The notes: generated by a model from the sequence alone, not told the origin. 64,000 nt of DNA from BAIKAL-G1 sp943370385 (GCA_943370385.1 CALRQT020000006.1:165882-229881); one strand, 5' to 3'; positions 52,198 through 61,288 are shown, counted from the stretch's first letter. Made by a program: numbers and translations.

Positions 52198-53199
52198 TTG
52201 AAGGAGCCCCAACTCTTCATCGTTGATCCGATCGCGCGGCTGCGGCCCGCCAAGGATTCGAGCGTGGCCCTGATGCAGGCGGCCCAACGGGCCGGCCAGC
52301 AGGTGTGGGTCTGCACCATGGGCGATCTTTCTGCCGCCGGCCAGCTGGCCAGTGGCTCCGCCGCCCCGCTCTCCGGCCACGGCGCCTGGGTGCGGGCCCA
52401 GCCCGTGCGCCTGGCCGAGTTCGCCCCCTCAGAGGCCGGCTGGCAGGTGCCCGAGCCCTGGTTCTGGCTGGAGGAACCCCAGCTGCTGCCCCTGGACCAC
52501 TTCCCCCGGGTGTGGATGCGCAAGGACCCGCCCGTGGATGAGGCCTACCTCTATGCCACCCACCTGCTCGATCTCGGCGAACGGGCCGGCGTGCGGGTGC
52601 TGAACCGGCCGGCGTCCCTGCGGGCCTGGAACGAAAAGATCGGCGCCCTGCGCTTCAGCCACCTGATGGCGCCGTCGCTGGTGAGCAGCAGCACCGACCA
52701 GCTGGCCGCCTTTGCCGCCGACCACGATGAGGTGGTGCTCAAGCCCCTGGGGGGCCGGGCCGGCCAGGGGGTGGTGCGCAGCAGCGCCAGCGCCCCGGGC
52801 CTGCGGGCCCTGCTGGAACTGGTCACCAGCCAGCAGCAGCTGCCCGTGATGGTGCAGGCGTTCTTGCCCGGGGTGAGCGCCGGCGATAAGCGCATTTTGT
52901 TGGTGGATGGCGAAGCCCTCGGGGCGATCAACCGGGTGCCCAGCGAGGGCGAGTTCCGCAGCAACCTGGCCGTGGGCGGCGCCCCCCAGGCCACCGAGCT
53001 GAGCGCGGCGGAACGCCAGATCTGCGCCGAGATCGGACCAGCCCTGCGGGAGGCGGGCCTGTTCTTTGTCGGCATCGATGTGATCGATGGCCGCCTCAGT
53101 GAGATCAACGTCACCAGCCCCACCGGCGTGCGCGAGATCGAATGGCTGGGCCGCCTGCCCCTGGCCGACCTCACCATGGAGCGCCTGCTGGCGGCTTGA
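52198..53199 (+). CDS. gshB: Glutathione synthetase
   Basis: ATP-grasp enzyme that adds glycine to gamma-glutamylcysteine. 333 residues from TTG 52198: LFIVDPIARLRPAKDSSVALMQAAQ, HFPRVWMRKDPPVDEAY, LKPLGGRAGQGVVR (ATP grasp), DKRILLVDGEALGAINRVPSEGEFRSNLAVGG (metal and nucleotide binding) and FVGIDVIDGRLSEINVTSPTG. No ATG alternative is near, and the TTG is three bases from the grxC stop. Core gene, intact. Confidence 0.95.
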   Translation: MKEPQLFIVDPIARLRPAKDSSVALMQAAQRAGQQVWVCTMGDLSAAGQLASGSAAPLSGHGAWVRAQPVRLAEFAPSEAGWQVPEPWFWLEEPQLLPLDHFPRVWMRKDPPVDEAYLYATHLLDLGERAGVRVLNRPASLRAWNEKIGALRFSHLMAPSLVSSSTDQLAAFAADHDEVVLKPLGGRAGQGVVRSSASAPGLRALLELVTSQQQLPVMVQAFLPGVSAGDKRILLVDGEALGAINRVPSEGEFRSNLAVGGAPQATELSAAERQICAEIGPALREAGLFFVGIDVIDGRLSEINVTSPTGVREIEWLGRLPLADLTMERLLAA

Positions 53200-53225
53200 G
53201 CGGGGGCCCTGCCTGGGCTCCCGGC

Positions 53226-54776
53226 CTAGGCCGGCTGGATTTGAAGATTCAGCTGCTGCTGTAACACGTCCAGCTTCAGGGCCACTTCCTGCAGTTCCTT
53301 CTCCACATCGGAACCGCGCACCAGGCCGGCCCCGGCCGTGAGCTCTAGGCGGTTGCCCGACACCGTGCCGCTGCGGATCGCCACCCGCAGTTCGGCGTCG
53401 CCGGCGCTGTCGATCCAGCCGATCGGGGCGGCGTAATGGCCCCGTTCAAAGGGTTCGAGGCTGCGCAGGGCCGCCATCGCTTCGCGGCGGGGCAGGCCGG
53501 CCACGGCCGGGGTGGGGTGCAGGGAGGCGGCCAGGGCCAGGGGGTGGTGGTCGCCCAGGCAGGCGGTGATGGGGCTGTGCAGATGCACCAGTTGGCCGTG
53601 GCGGGCCAGGCGCGGATGGCGGGGCCGGCGCGGCTCCAGGCCCGCCTTGCGCAGTTCGGATGTGATCGCTTCCACCACCAGCTCGTGTTCGTGGCGGTCC
53701 TTGGCGGAGGCGAGCAGGTGGTCGGCGGCGGGGCCGAGCGGGGCGGTGCCGGCCAGGGCATCGCTGCGCAGCTGCTGTTGGCGCACGCTCAGCAGCCGCT
53801 CCGGCGAGGCCCCCACCAGGGTGGCGCCATCGCCCTGGTGCCAGAGGAAGCGGCAGCTGCCCGGCTGGCGCAGGCGCAGCTCGGCCAGGAGCTGGAGCGG
53901 ATCGAGGGGCGCATCGAGCTCGATCTGTTGGCGCACCGCCAGCACCAACTTGCGCAGCACGCCCGACTCCACCAGCTCCAAGCCCCGTTCGGCGGCAGCG
54001 CGGTAGCCGGCCTGCCAGGCGGAGCGGCTGGCCCCGGCCGGGCCGCCGCCTTGGCGGAGCGGGCGGCCCAGCTCTGGGTTGGCCCTGGAGATCAGCTCCG
54101 CTTTGGCGCCAGCGTCAGAGCCAGCGCCGGTCTGTCCGCTCCGACCTGCTGGCGCCTCGGCGGCCAGGGCCTGCAGGCGTTGGGCCTGCTCCCACAGCTC
54201 CTCGGCCACGGCCCGGGATGTCACCTCGCCGCCCAGGTTGCGCTGCAGCCGCAGCCAGCAATGGCGGCCCTGGCGGCTCAGCTGCCAGCGGGGCAGCACG
54301 GCCCGCACCCCGGCCACGCCGCTGCCCTCCTGCAGGGGGCTATCAAAAAAGGCAAAGGCCAGCAGCACCCGGGGCCGGGCCAGGGGCGGACAGGCCTGGG
54401 GGGCGGCCAGGCGGCCGAGGCACACGGAGCTAAACCGTTGGGCCAGCTCAAAGCGGCGCGGACCGCTCAGCTCCAGGACGTTGGTGCTGCCGCTGGCGGC
54501 CAGGCACAGGCCCGGGGCGCTGTCCCAGAGAAAACGAAACCGACCGCCTTCGGGCAAGGCGCCCAGCAAGGCCAGGGGATCGAGCCCCACCAGGGGCAGG
54601 GCCAGGCTGAGCACCCCCTCGCCGTCGAGCTGGCGGAAGCCCTTGGCCGCGGCATCCAACAGCGCCGCGAAGCCCTGGGGCTCGATTCGGGTGGCGCTCG
54701 GATGGTCGATCAGCGGTTCGATCGGCAAAAGGCTTGGGACAGCCTGGCCCAGGTTTTCCCTTGGCAGCGCCCCCAT
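53226..54776 (-). CDS. menF: Isochorismate synthase
   Basis: Converts chorismate to isochorismate, the first step in phylloquinone (vitamin K1) synthesis. 516 residues from ATG 54776 (543 from 54857). The C-terminal chorismate-binding domain has FLWHQGDGATLVGASPERLLS, DALAGTAPLG, SAKDRHEHELVVEAI, LVHLHSPITACLG, LHPTPAVAGLPRREAM and GNRLELTAGAGLVRGSDVEKELQE. The N-terminal half is poorly conserved as usual. Divergent from menA, with the shared upstream region between. Confidence 0.93.
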   Translation of the reverse strand: MGALPRENLGQAVPSLLPIEPLIDHPSATRIEPQGFAALLDAAAKGFRQLDGEGVLSLALPLVGLDPLALLGALPEGGRFRFLWDSAPGLCLAASGSTNVLELSGPRRFELAQRFSSVCLGRLAAPQACPPLARPRVLLAFAFFDSPLQEGSGVAGVRAVLPRWQLSRQGRHCWLRLQRNLGGEVTSRAVAEELWEQAQRLQALAAEAPAGRSGQTGAGSDAGAKAELISRANPELGRPLRQGGGPAGASRSAWQAGYRAAAERGLELVESGVLRKLVLAVRQQIELDAPLDPLQLLAELRLRQPGSCRFLWHQGDGATLVGASPERLLSVRQQQLRSDALAGTAPLGPAADHLLASAKDRHEHELVVEAITSELRKAGLEPRRPRHPRLARHGQLVHLHSPITACLGDHHPLALAASLHPTPAVAGLPRREAMAALRSLEPFERGHYAAPIGWIDSAGDAELRVAIRSGTVSGNRLELTAGAGLVRGSDVEKELQEVALKLDVLQQQLNLQIQPA

Positions 54777-54840
54777 GGCGGGGCCCTGACCCGGGGGGCT
54801 TGGGGTCGGCTGCTCAAATGTATGGGTCTTTTCTTGCCTG
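54777..54840. promoter_or_regulatory. Divergent menF/menA upstream region
   Basis: About 65 bases between the preferred starts of menF (54776, minus) and menA (54841, plus). AT-rich relative to its flanks, with ATGTATGGGTCTTTTC near 54818. Should hold both promoters; the longer menF start (54857) would overlap menA, which argues against it. Confidence 0.4.
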
Positions 54841-55872
54841 ATGCAGCCGGCCCCCATGTCCGAGCCCCAGGTCGTCGCAAGCCTTCACGCCTCGCCGGGG
54901 TCTCAAGCGGGGTCTCCTGAGGGCGCGCCCGCCCCGGACCGGCGCCGGCTCTGGCAGGCGGCGATCAAGTGGCCCATGTATGCGGTGGCGGTGATGCCGG
55001 TGCTGCTGGCGGCGGGCTACCGGGCCAGCCAGGGCCAGGTGGTGCGCCTCGACCAACTCGCCATCTTCCTGGTGGCGGCCGTGCTGCTGCTCGCCTGGGA
55101 AAACCTGGCCAATGACGTGTTCGATGCCGATACGGGCGTGGACCAGGAGGGCAAACCCCATTCGCTCGTGAACCTCACCGGCCGCCGCGACCGGGTGGCC
55201 TGGATCGCCAACGGGGCCCTGGCCCTGGGGTTGCTGCTGATGGCCCTGGTGGCGCTACGCAGCAGTCCGGCGGTGCTGGCCCTGGTGCTGGCCTGCTGCG
55301 GCATCGGCTACGCCTACCAGGGGCCGCCGTTTCGGCTCAGTTACAAGGGCCTGGGCGAGCCCCTCTGTTGGATCGCCTTTGGTCCGTTGGCCACCGCCGC
55401 TGGCCTCATGGCCCTGGCGCCTGCGGCAGAAGCCGTGACTGTGCCCTGGCGCACGGCGATTGGCCTGGGCAGCGGCCCGGCCCTGGCCACCACCTTGGTG
55501 CTGTTCTGCTCCCACTTCCACCAGGTGGAGGAGGACGCCCGCCACGGCAAACGCTCGCCCGTGGTGCGCCTCGGCAGCGGCACCGCCGCCGGCCTGGTGC
55601 CCTGGTTCGTGGCCGGCACCCTCTCGTTTGAATGGGCGCCGGTGCTGGTGGGCCACTGGCCGCTCACGGCCCTGCTCGGCGCGGCCGGCCTGCCGGCGGG
55701 CCAGGCCCTGATCCGCCTGCTGCGCGAACACCACCGCGAGCCGGAACGGATCAGCGGCAGCAAGTTCCTAGCCCTGCGCTTCCAGGCCCTCAACGGCCTC
55801 GGCCTGGCCGCCGGCCTGGCCCTCGGCCCCTTGGTGGCGCCCGCCTTCGCCCGCCTGGGCGGGCACCCCTGA
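54841..55872 (+). CDS. menA: 1,4-dihydroxy-2-naphthoate phytyltransferase
   Basis: UbiA-family membrane enzyme that attaches the phytyl chain in phylloquinone synthesis. 343 residues, about eight to nine helices. The first Asp-rich motif is LAWENLANDVFDADTGVD (about residue 97), with PHSLVNLTGRR after it; the second is SHFHQVEEDARHGKRSPVVRLG (about residue 225). Starts at ATG 54841, or ATG 54856. Between menF (divergent) and menC (same strand, 67 bases later), the expected men grouping in cyanobacteria. Confidence 0.94.
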   Translation: MQPAPMSEPQVVASLHASPGSQAGSPEGAPAPDRRRLWQAAIKWPMYAVAVMPVLLAAGYRASQGQVVRLDQLAIFLVAAVLLLAWENLANDVFDADTGVDQEGKPHSLVNLTGRRDRVAWIANGALALGLLLMALVALRSSPAVLALVLACCGIGYAYQGPPFRLSYKGLGEPLCWIAFGPLATAAGLMALAPAAEAVTVPWRTAIGLGSGPALATTLVLFCSHFHQVEEDARHGKRSPVVRLGSGTAAGLVPWFVAGTLSFEWAPVLVGHWPLTALLGAAGLPAGQALIRLLREHHREPERISGSKFLALRFQALNGLGLAAGLALGPLVAPAFARLGGHP

Positions 55873-55939
55873 TGGATCGCCCCATGCGGGTGGGTGGTGT
55901 GGCTGGCCGCGGGCGAGCTCCGCTGCTGGAGTCGCCCTA

Positions 55940-56989
55940 ATGGACGACATGCTCGAGCTGGCCTGGCGCCCCTTCGCCTTTCGCCTGCCCCGCCAGCTGG
56001 TGACGGCCCAGGGGGCCTTGGTGGAGAAGCGCGGCTGGCTCCTCAGACTCCAGACGGCCGATGGCCGCCTGGGCTGGGGGGAGGCGGCGCCGCTAGAGCC
56101 CCAAGACCCCCAGGGCCATGGGGCCTGCGCGGCGGCGATCGCCGCCATAGGGCCGCGGCTGGAACGCAGGGTGCTGGAGCAGGCCCTACCCCAGCTGCCC
56201 CGGCCCCTCGCCTTTGCCCTCGGCCTGGCCCTGGCCGAACTCGATGGCCTCGGCAGCCCCGCCCAGGGAGGCTGGCTGGCGGCGCCCCCTTCTGCCGAAT
56301 TGCTGCCAGCAGGAGCAGCAGCCCTGACGGCCTTGGACGCCCTGGTGCAGGGGCGCCCTCGGGGCCAGGTCTCCAGCCCTTCGCTGGCTGCAGACGCTCA
56401 GGTGATGGCGGCAGAACCCCCAGGCCAGGGGATCGCTCCGCTCACCGTGAAATGGAAGGTGGCCGCCGGGGCTGATGCCGAAGAGAGGGCCGTGCTGGAG
56501 CAACTCCTGGCGCGGTTGCCCGCCGGCTGGACGCTGCGTCTCGATGCCAATGGCGGCTGGGACCGACCCACAGCCTTTTCATGGGCAGAGCGCCTAGCTG
56601 GCGACCCCCGCCTCGACTGGCTGGAGCAACCGCTCTCCGTGGCGGACCCGGAGGGCCTGCAGCGGCTGGCGGCCCTGGTGCCGGTGGCGCTGGATGAATC
56701 CCTGAGGGCCGATCCGGCCCTGGCCCAACGCTGGAGCGGCTGGAAGGTGCGCCGTCCGGCCAGCGAAGGCGACCCCCGGCCCCTGCTGGCGGCCCTCCAG
56801 GCGGGAACGCCAAACCTGGGCCTGAGCACGGCCTTTGAAACCGGCATCGGCCGCCGCCTGCTGGCCCACCTGGCGGCTCTCCAGGCCCAGGGCCCCACGC
56901 CCACGGCCCCCGGCCTGGCCCCCGGCTGGCGCCCCCAAGGGGAGTTATTTGCTGCGGACCCTGAGCGGGTGTGGGGGGCGGTGGGGTGA
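55940..56989 (+). CDS. menC: o-Succinylbenzoate synthase
   Basis: Enolase-superfamily enzyme that dehydrates SHCHC to o-succinylbenzoate in phylloquinone synthesis. 349 residues. LGWGEAAPLEPQ, the Lys in LTVKWKV, the metal-binding Asp in LRLDANGGWD, Glu in DWLEQPL and Asp in LVPVALDESL, as expected. The 3' end (from about 56553) and the following ~240 bases are copied at 59613-60275. The next core gene, menE, is expected downstream but is displaced by the accessory region. Confidence 0.92.
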   Translation: MDDMLELAWRPFAFRLPRQLVTAQGALVEKRGWLLRLQTADGRLGWGEAAPLEPQDPQGHGACAAAIAAIGPRLERRVLEQALPQLPRPLAFALGLALAELDGLGSPAQGGWLAAPPSAELLPAGAAALTALDALVQGRPRGQVSSPSLAADAQVMAAEPPGQGIAPLTVKWKVAAGADAEERAVLEQLLARLPAGWTLRLDANGGWDRPTAFSWAERLAGDPRLDWLEQPLSVADPEGLQRLAALVPVALDESLRADPALAQRWSGWKVRRPASEGDPRPLLAALQAGTPNLGLSTAFETGIGRRLLAHLAALQAQGPTPTAPGLAPGWRPQGELFAADPERVWGAVG

Positions 56990-57406
56990 TCGGTTTGGTG
57001 AGATTTGGTGCTGGGGATCTAAGGGAGGGATTGGGTATGGGAAGGGTTTGGCTGCTGAGGGTGGCGATCCATACGGTTTTCGGGATGGCGGAGGACGGCC
57101 GATATCCATGGAACCGGGGAACACTCACTGGGCCTTGATGGAGTGGGCCTTGGAATCTGCTGAAGGGACAAGCCGCGAGCCAGCAGCGAAGCGCATCCGG
57201 CTAGATCGAAGGGCACCTAAATTGCTAGTATGTGACTAATATAAGAATTGCAACATCAATGCGTCTTGTCGGCCAAATACTGGATCGATACTTAGCCCTG
57301 CCAAAGCAGGCTTCATTAGCGCGAAGCATTAATCCCGCGCTAGCCCGGCCTTTCAGGAACTCAATTCAGTGGTTTAACCTAGTCGTTGACCTTTGCCCGG
57401 CTTCCC
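56990..57406. other. menC downstream flank, unit A
   Basis: About 420 bases without a gene. The first ~240 bases match 60048-60290 after the second menC tail (for example CTAGATCGAAGGGC in both), the next part is similar around 57330-57400 and 60390-60460. The spacing from the menC end to the next ATG is about equal in both copies (~420 bases). Nothing else recognised. Confidence 0.5.
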
Positions 57407-57640
57407 ATGGTCTGTTTGATGCCTTATAGGAGTTTCGGCAATTTTTGGTGGCAGATGCTATCTAAGCGGAGGCTTGGGGTCTATACAGATTTAAACGCAG
57501 AGAAGCGAGTTGAGTATTTGGTTGACGCATTTTATAGTTTGATGCCGAGATTGGATTTCCAGTCTATTTCCTTTTATTGCGGGTTTTCTGAGCGCACCGA
57601 CCTGGGCAATGGCAACCTGTGTACGCAGGGGTATAAATGA
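57407..57640 (+). CDS. Hypothetical small protein, unit A
   Basis: 77 residues from ATG 57407, preceded by a homologous stretch to the gene at 60468. Both start M-x-x-LMP followed by a short basic helix (for example SKRRLGVYTDLNAEKRVEYLV). The end, SISFYCGFSERTDLGNGNLCTQGYK, differs. The stop overlaps the next gene (ATGA). Family unknown; AT-rich codon use unlike the core genes. Weak as a gene except for its conserved start position in both copies. Confidence 0.5.
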   Translation: MVCLMPYRSFGNFWWQMLSKRRLGVYTDLNAEKRVEYLVDAFYSLMPRLDFQSISFYCGFSERTDLGNGNLCTQGYK

Positions 57641-58131
57641 GGAAAGTATTGGCGATGATTCTTGGGGGCACGCTTCTTGCCATCGCGATTCCGTTTCTGA
57701 TTTTTTTGTATGGCGAGCTAGAGCGAGAGCATTTAATAGCTCGTTACCGAGCGCCGGTAGATTTTTTGTTGGAGGATATTCTGAGTAAGCGTCAGGGTAG
57801 TCTGGATCTGATTATGAAGGTCAAGGAGGTAATTATGTGTGCCATTGATGGATACGGCAGTATCGATCAGATTGCAGAGCTAAACGCGAAACAAAAAGCC
57901 TCACTGCCCAAGGATAAACTGCCATCCGAAGACCTTACTTTGTATTTGCTATTTTTTGCTAACGATTTTATCTCTAGGGTGTACTTTGTTAACAGAGCAG
58001 AGCTTGGTGCAATTAGTATCGAAAAAGGAGGTGTATGTGCTAGCCGAGAAGATAGATTTATGGTTGAGACCATTAAAGATGCCAATGGTGATTTAGAAAA
58101 TATTTTGAATATTTCGAAAGGGATGAAATAA
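57637..58131 (+). CDS. Hypothetical membrane-anchored protein
   Basis: 164 residues with one N-terminal membrane helix (VLAMILGGTLLAIAIPFLIFLYG) and an extracytoplasmic part of about 135 residues (EREHLIARYRAPVDFLLEDILSKRQGSLD, LTLYLLFFANDFISRVYF, GGVCASREDRFMVETI). Not recognised. It overlaps the preceding gene by four bases. It has no counterpart in unit B, where the small gene directly precedes the MTTKR-type gene. AT-rich. Confidence 0.66.
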   Translation: MRKVLAMILGGTLLAIAIPFLIFLYGELEREHLIARYRAPVDFLLEDILSKRQGSLDLIMKVKEVIMCAIDGYGSIDQIAELNAKQKASLPKDKLPSEDLTLYLLFFANDFISRVYFVNRAELGAISIEKGGVCASREDRFMVETIKDANGDLENILNISKGMK

Positions 58132-58238
58132 TGACTCGGCAAAGTTGGAAAGGCCCACTGGGTCGTGAATATTGGGAAAACAAAGCGGAGCGGGCATCTC
58201 CATTTAGAATTGATTAGAAAACTGCGGCCGTCCTTGAT

Positions 58239-58868
58239 ATGACGACTAAAAGAAGCTGGCTTGAAAAGATGGCGAGAAGATTAGGGGGCAAGAATGGCCC
58301 AATGGAAGATCAAGCTAGCAATGAATTGATATCGACACGAAGATCAAAATCTCTTCAATGGCTAACTTGGAAAACTCTTCTTATTCTTTTGGTACTTCCG
58401 TGGGGCGCATTGGCGGCAGCTCTTTATATCCGTACCGTAGCTTTGTACCATACGACATTATTTCCTCACTCAGTGCCTATCAGGGTCTTGAATAACCAAA
58501 GAAAACCACTTTGGATTTCGTACGTCGGTATTGATGGACGTAGATTGTCTGACGAAGTTGGGAATGATGAGCATGGGCTTGGAGAAATGGTAGGCAATGG
58601 TGGGCCTAGTCCTGCTCGCCTAACCTATGGAGATCTTTTCAAATGGAGCCAATGGGACCTGCAAAGCGGCATGATTACACCCAATATATCGCACAGATTA
58701 GTATTGCATGTGCGCACTCCGCCTTCGTCAGCAAAAAAAATCTATTCATGCCAACTTATTGTCCCGCGCTATTACGGGATGATCATGATAGACCTGTTGG
58801 AGAACGGTGAGATGTCATGTCGATATTATCTTTTGCAAGATGAAAATTATTCCTTTTTGGGGAGATAA
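58239..58868 (+). CDS. Hypothetical MTTKR-type membrane protein, unit A
   Basis: 209 residues. N-terminus MTTKRSWLEKMARRLGGK, basic and cytosolic, then a membrane helix (LLILLVLPWGALAAALYI, about residues 46-64) and an exported domain with RVLNNQRKPLWISYVGIDGRRLSDEVG and YSCQLIVPRYYGMIMIDLLENGEMSCRYY. Paralogue of the gene at 60740-61288, with the same start region (CCGTCCTTG-TATGACGACTAAAAG). Its role is unknown. It might interact with the RTX protein downstream of the second copy. Confidence 0.72.
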   Translation: MTTKRSWLEKMARRLGGKNGPMEDQASNELISTRRSKSLQWLTWKTLLILLVLPWGALAAALYIRTVALYHTTLFPHSVPIRVLNNQRKPLWISYVGIDGRRLSDEVGNDEHGLGEMVGNGGPSPARLTYGDLFKWSQWDLQSGMITPNISHRLVLHVRTPPSSAKKIYSCQLIVPRYYGMIMIDLLENGEMSCRYYLLQDENYSFLGR

Positions 58869-59021
58869 GCGTTTCTGCCTGGTTTTTAGGTTTAATATTT
58901 TAAGCTCTTTTGCTTCTTGGTCATGGCAATGTCACCTCCTGGAAGCCCTCTTGAAAGAATCATTCCGACCGGAATTGATATGCCCGCCAACACTTTGGCC
59001 GCCCCGTCTCGTGGGCGCACC

Positions 59022-59552
59022 ATGCTTCATCGTTTACTGCCGATTCGGCAAGCTCTTTTGCTTGTCTGTATATGTATTGCCGCCCTATCTCTCCAAGGGT
59101 GCTTTCCAAGGCGATCCCCGCAAATGATTGAGCGCAATGTTTTTGAGAATTCTTTGCAGATAGGCCAGATTCTTCCGCTTTGTAACTGAGTGAAGGTGCC
59201 CCATGGTCTCGTGTGTGTTCTGTATCCTTACCAAGATCGTGTTGCTGAAAATTCCAGGGAAAGTGCTCGAGTTAATGCATATTTAAGGTCTTTAGACTAT
59301 ATGGGCGAAGAGGTGTGTTGGTCACTTCTGATTGTTGAGCCTTCAAGAATTTCTATTTCTCGATTTCGCGCATCTCAGCACTTGAATATTCTTTTATGGA
59401 GCAGAATCTATGATGAAAGTAGCGTAAAGCTGCCCAGCAATTTTGTAGAGTCATTGGATTGTTTTTCTTTGGCATCCGCGGCGGTCACAAAAATTGATGG
59501 CGATAAGAGTTCCTCAGGTCGAATTTATCTGGTCTTTGGAGAAATGAAATGA
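59022..59552 (+). pseudogene. Lipoprotein gene interrupted by an in-frame TGA
   Basis: From ATG 59022 the frame encodes a lipoprotein signal (RQALLLVCICIAALSLQGC, lipobox LSLQGC) and MIERNVFENSLQIGQILPLCN, then TGA at 59187-59189. The same frame continues at once for 120 codons (VKVPHGLVCVLYPYQDRVAENSRESARVNAYLRS… to 59552) with normal composition, so a single ~176-residue lipoprotein has been split by one point mutation. No start codon is needed to explain the second half. Read-through is possible but unlikely. AT-rich like the neighbouring genes. Confidence 0.62.
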
Positions 59553-59612
59553 TCTCCATGGAAGTGCTCTCCAGCAGATGTAGGCAAGAGGCCAATCCAT
59601 AGGCGTCTCGTA

Positions 59613-60275
59613 AAGGCCGGGACCGAGCCACCGCCCAAGCCTGGGCCGAGCGCCTGGCCGGCGACCCCCGCCTCGACTGGCTGGAGCAACCGCTCTCCGT
59701 GGCGGACCCGGAGGGCCTGGAGCGGTTGGCGGCCCTGGTGCCGGTGGCGCCGGATGAATCCCTACTGGCCGATCCGGCCCTGGCCCAGCGCTGGAGCGGT
59801 TGGCAGGTGCGCCGTCCGGCCAGCGAGGGCGGCCCCCGGCCCCTGCTGGCGGCCCTCCAGGCAGGAGCGCCAAACCTCTGCCTGAGCACGGCCTTTGAAA
59901 CCGGCATCGGCCGCCGCCTACTGGCCCACTTGGCGGCCCTCCAGGCCCAGGGTCCGACGCCCACCGCCCCCGGCCTGGCTCCGGGCTGCGCCCCCAGGGG
60001 GAGTTGTTTGCTGCGGACCCTGAGCGGGTGTGGGGGGCGGTGGGGTGAATGGGTTGGGGGGAGTTTGGGGGGTGGGGATCTAATGGAGGGAGCGGGTATG
60101 GGAAGGGTTTGGCTGCTGAGGATGGCGATCCATACGGTTTTGGGGATGGCGGGGGACGGCCGGAATCCATGGAACCTGGGAACACTCACTAGGCGTTGAT
60201 GGATTAGGCCGTGCAATTTGCTGAAAGGACAAGCCTCGGGACTGCAGCGAAGCGAATCCGCCTAGATCGAAGGGC
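59613..60275 (+). repeat. menC: menC 3'-end and flank direct repeat (unit B)
   Basis: About 660 bases matching 56553-57230: it decodes to GDPRLDWLEQPLSVADPEGLERL, the region through NLCLSTAFETGIGRRLLAHLAALQAQGPTPTAPG, and then goes out of frame (a base lost near GGGCTGCGCCCCCAGGG), so the tail is a pseudogene fragment. The match continues past the menC stop into the flank. Positions such as LQRLAAL/LERLAAL and ALDESLRAD/APDESLLAD show many substitutions, so the duplication is old. Confidence 0.9.
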
Positions 60276-60467
60276 GCAGAAAACGCCATTGGCTGACCAA
60301 TGCAATGATCTGCAGCGCTATCGCGGATTTAGCTGCAAAGTGTTGCGTTTGTTGCAGACGTAACCTGGGTAGGGGCCTTGGCTCGACGGATTAATTCCGT
60401 GCCAGCTCTGCTTCTTGGGGCTTAATTTAACGGTTTCATTCAATCGTTGTTCTTTGGCTGTCGTCCT

Positions 60468-60743
60468 ATGGATTATTTGATGCCTGATTTGAGTTCCCGA
60501 GATAGGTGTTGGCTCAAGCTGCTCAAAATGTTATTAGGGAAGGATTCATTGTGTGAGTTTGCAGCAAGAGAGATAAATTTAGTCATGCTGGCTTCGCCCA
60601 GTGAAGATGCATTATCGATGGCTTATGAACTCGTCCTTGGGTACGCTTATTCCTTCACGTGTTGTAGTGGATTTGTATCCGTTGGGCGTGTCTGGCCCCT
60701 CCTTTCAGCATTGACTAGGAAGCTGGCGCCGTCCTTGGTATGA
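60468..60743 (+). CDS. Hypothetical small protein, unit B
   Basis: 91 residues from ATG 60468 (MDYLMPDLSSRDRCWLKLLKMLLG), homologous in start and position to the gene at 57407. Ends with a hydrophobic stretch (ALSMAYELVLGYAYSFTCCSGFVSVG) and overlaps the next gene by four bases. In unit A these two genes are separated by an extra gene. Weak evidence except for the conserved position. Confidence 0.48.
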   Translation: MDYLMPDLSSRDRCWLKLLKMLLGKDSLCEFAAREINLVMLASPSEDALSMAYELVLGYAYSFTCCSGFVSVGRVWPLLSALTRKLAPSLV

Positions 60744-61288
60744 CGACTAAAAGAGATTGGCTTAAAAGGATTGTGAAACGTGTAGTTGGCAGGATTTCGC
60801 GAATAGGAGAACAAGTCAGGGGTATATCTTTATCGGCTCGAAGGCGCAACTTCCCTAAATGGTTTTTTGGGGTCAAATTTATTGTTTGTCTGTTGGCGTT
60901 GGCCTTGATTTTGCTGTTAATCTTATGTGGAGTTGCCCATCTTGTATTTGACTCCATCTTTTCTGGTAATGTAGTATTTGATAATAGACGCGTTGAAGCT
61001 GTCCGTATTCATCAGGTTGCCGTTGACGGGCATAGGGTTTCGTTGCACAGGAGGAGAGGGATTGTCCAAAGTTTTGAATTAAGCAAAGAGATAAAAATCT
61101 TGGATCCTGAGTCCATGCGGCCTAATGCTACGCATAGAATTACGGTTACTGCCTCCTCGGCGAGTGTTCCAGAGGCCAAGAAATATACGTGTGTAATTTT
61201 TGTCCCTCCGCAGTGGGGCGATGTGTGGGTGTATTTCGAGGATCGCGAGAGTATCAGGTGCAAGTTTTGGGAGTTTAAGGGATATTAA
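60740..61288 (+). CDS. Hypothetical MTTKR-type membrane protein, unit B
   Basis: 182 residues, paralogue of 58239-58868: MTTKRDWLKRIVKRVVGRI (basic, cytosolic), a membrane helix (FIVCLLALALILLLILCGVAHLVF, residues about 47-70), then an exported domain: VRIHQVAVDGHRVSL and EAKKYTCVIFVPPQWGDVWVYFEDRESIRCKFWEF, equivalent to the last block of the unit A protein. Start ATG 60740 overlaps the previous stop. It ends 69 bases before the RTX gene. Possibly an accessory or protective factor of that gene; unproven. Confidence 0.74.
   Translation: MTTKRDWLKRIVKRVVGRISRIGEQVRGISLSARRRNFPKWFFGVKFIVCLLALALILLLILCGVAHLVFDSIFSGNVVFDNRRVEAVRIHQVAVDGHRVSLHRRRGIVQSFELSKEIKILDPESMRPNATHRITVTASSASVPEAKKYTCVIFVPPQWGDVWVYFEDRESIRCKFWEFKGY

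Noticed and set aside
53436..54920. Long plus-strand frames across menF
   Set aside because: Shadow frames of GC-rich menF; the minus-strand protein has all isochorismate synthase motifs.
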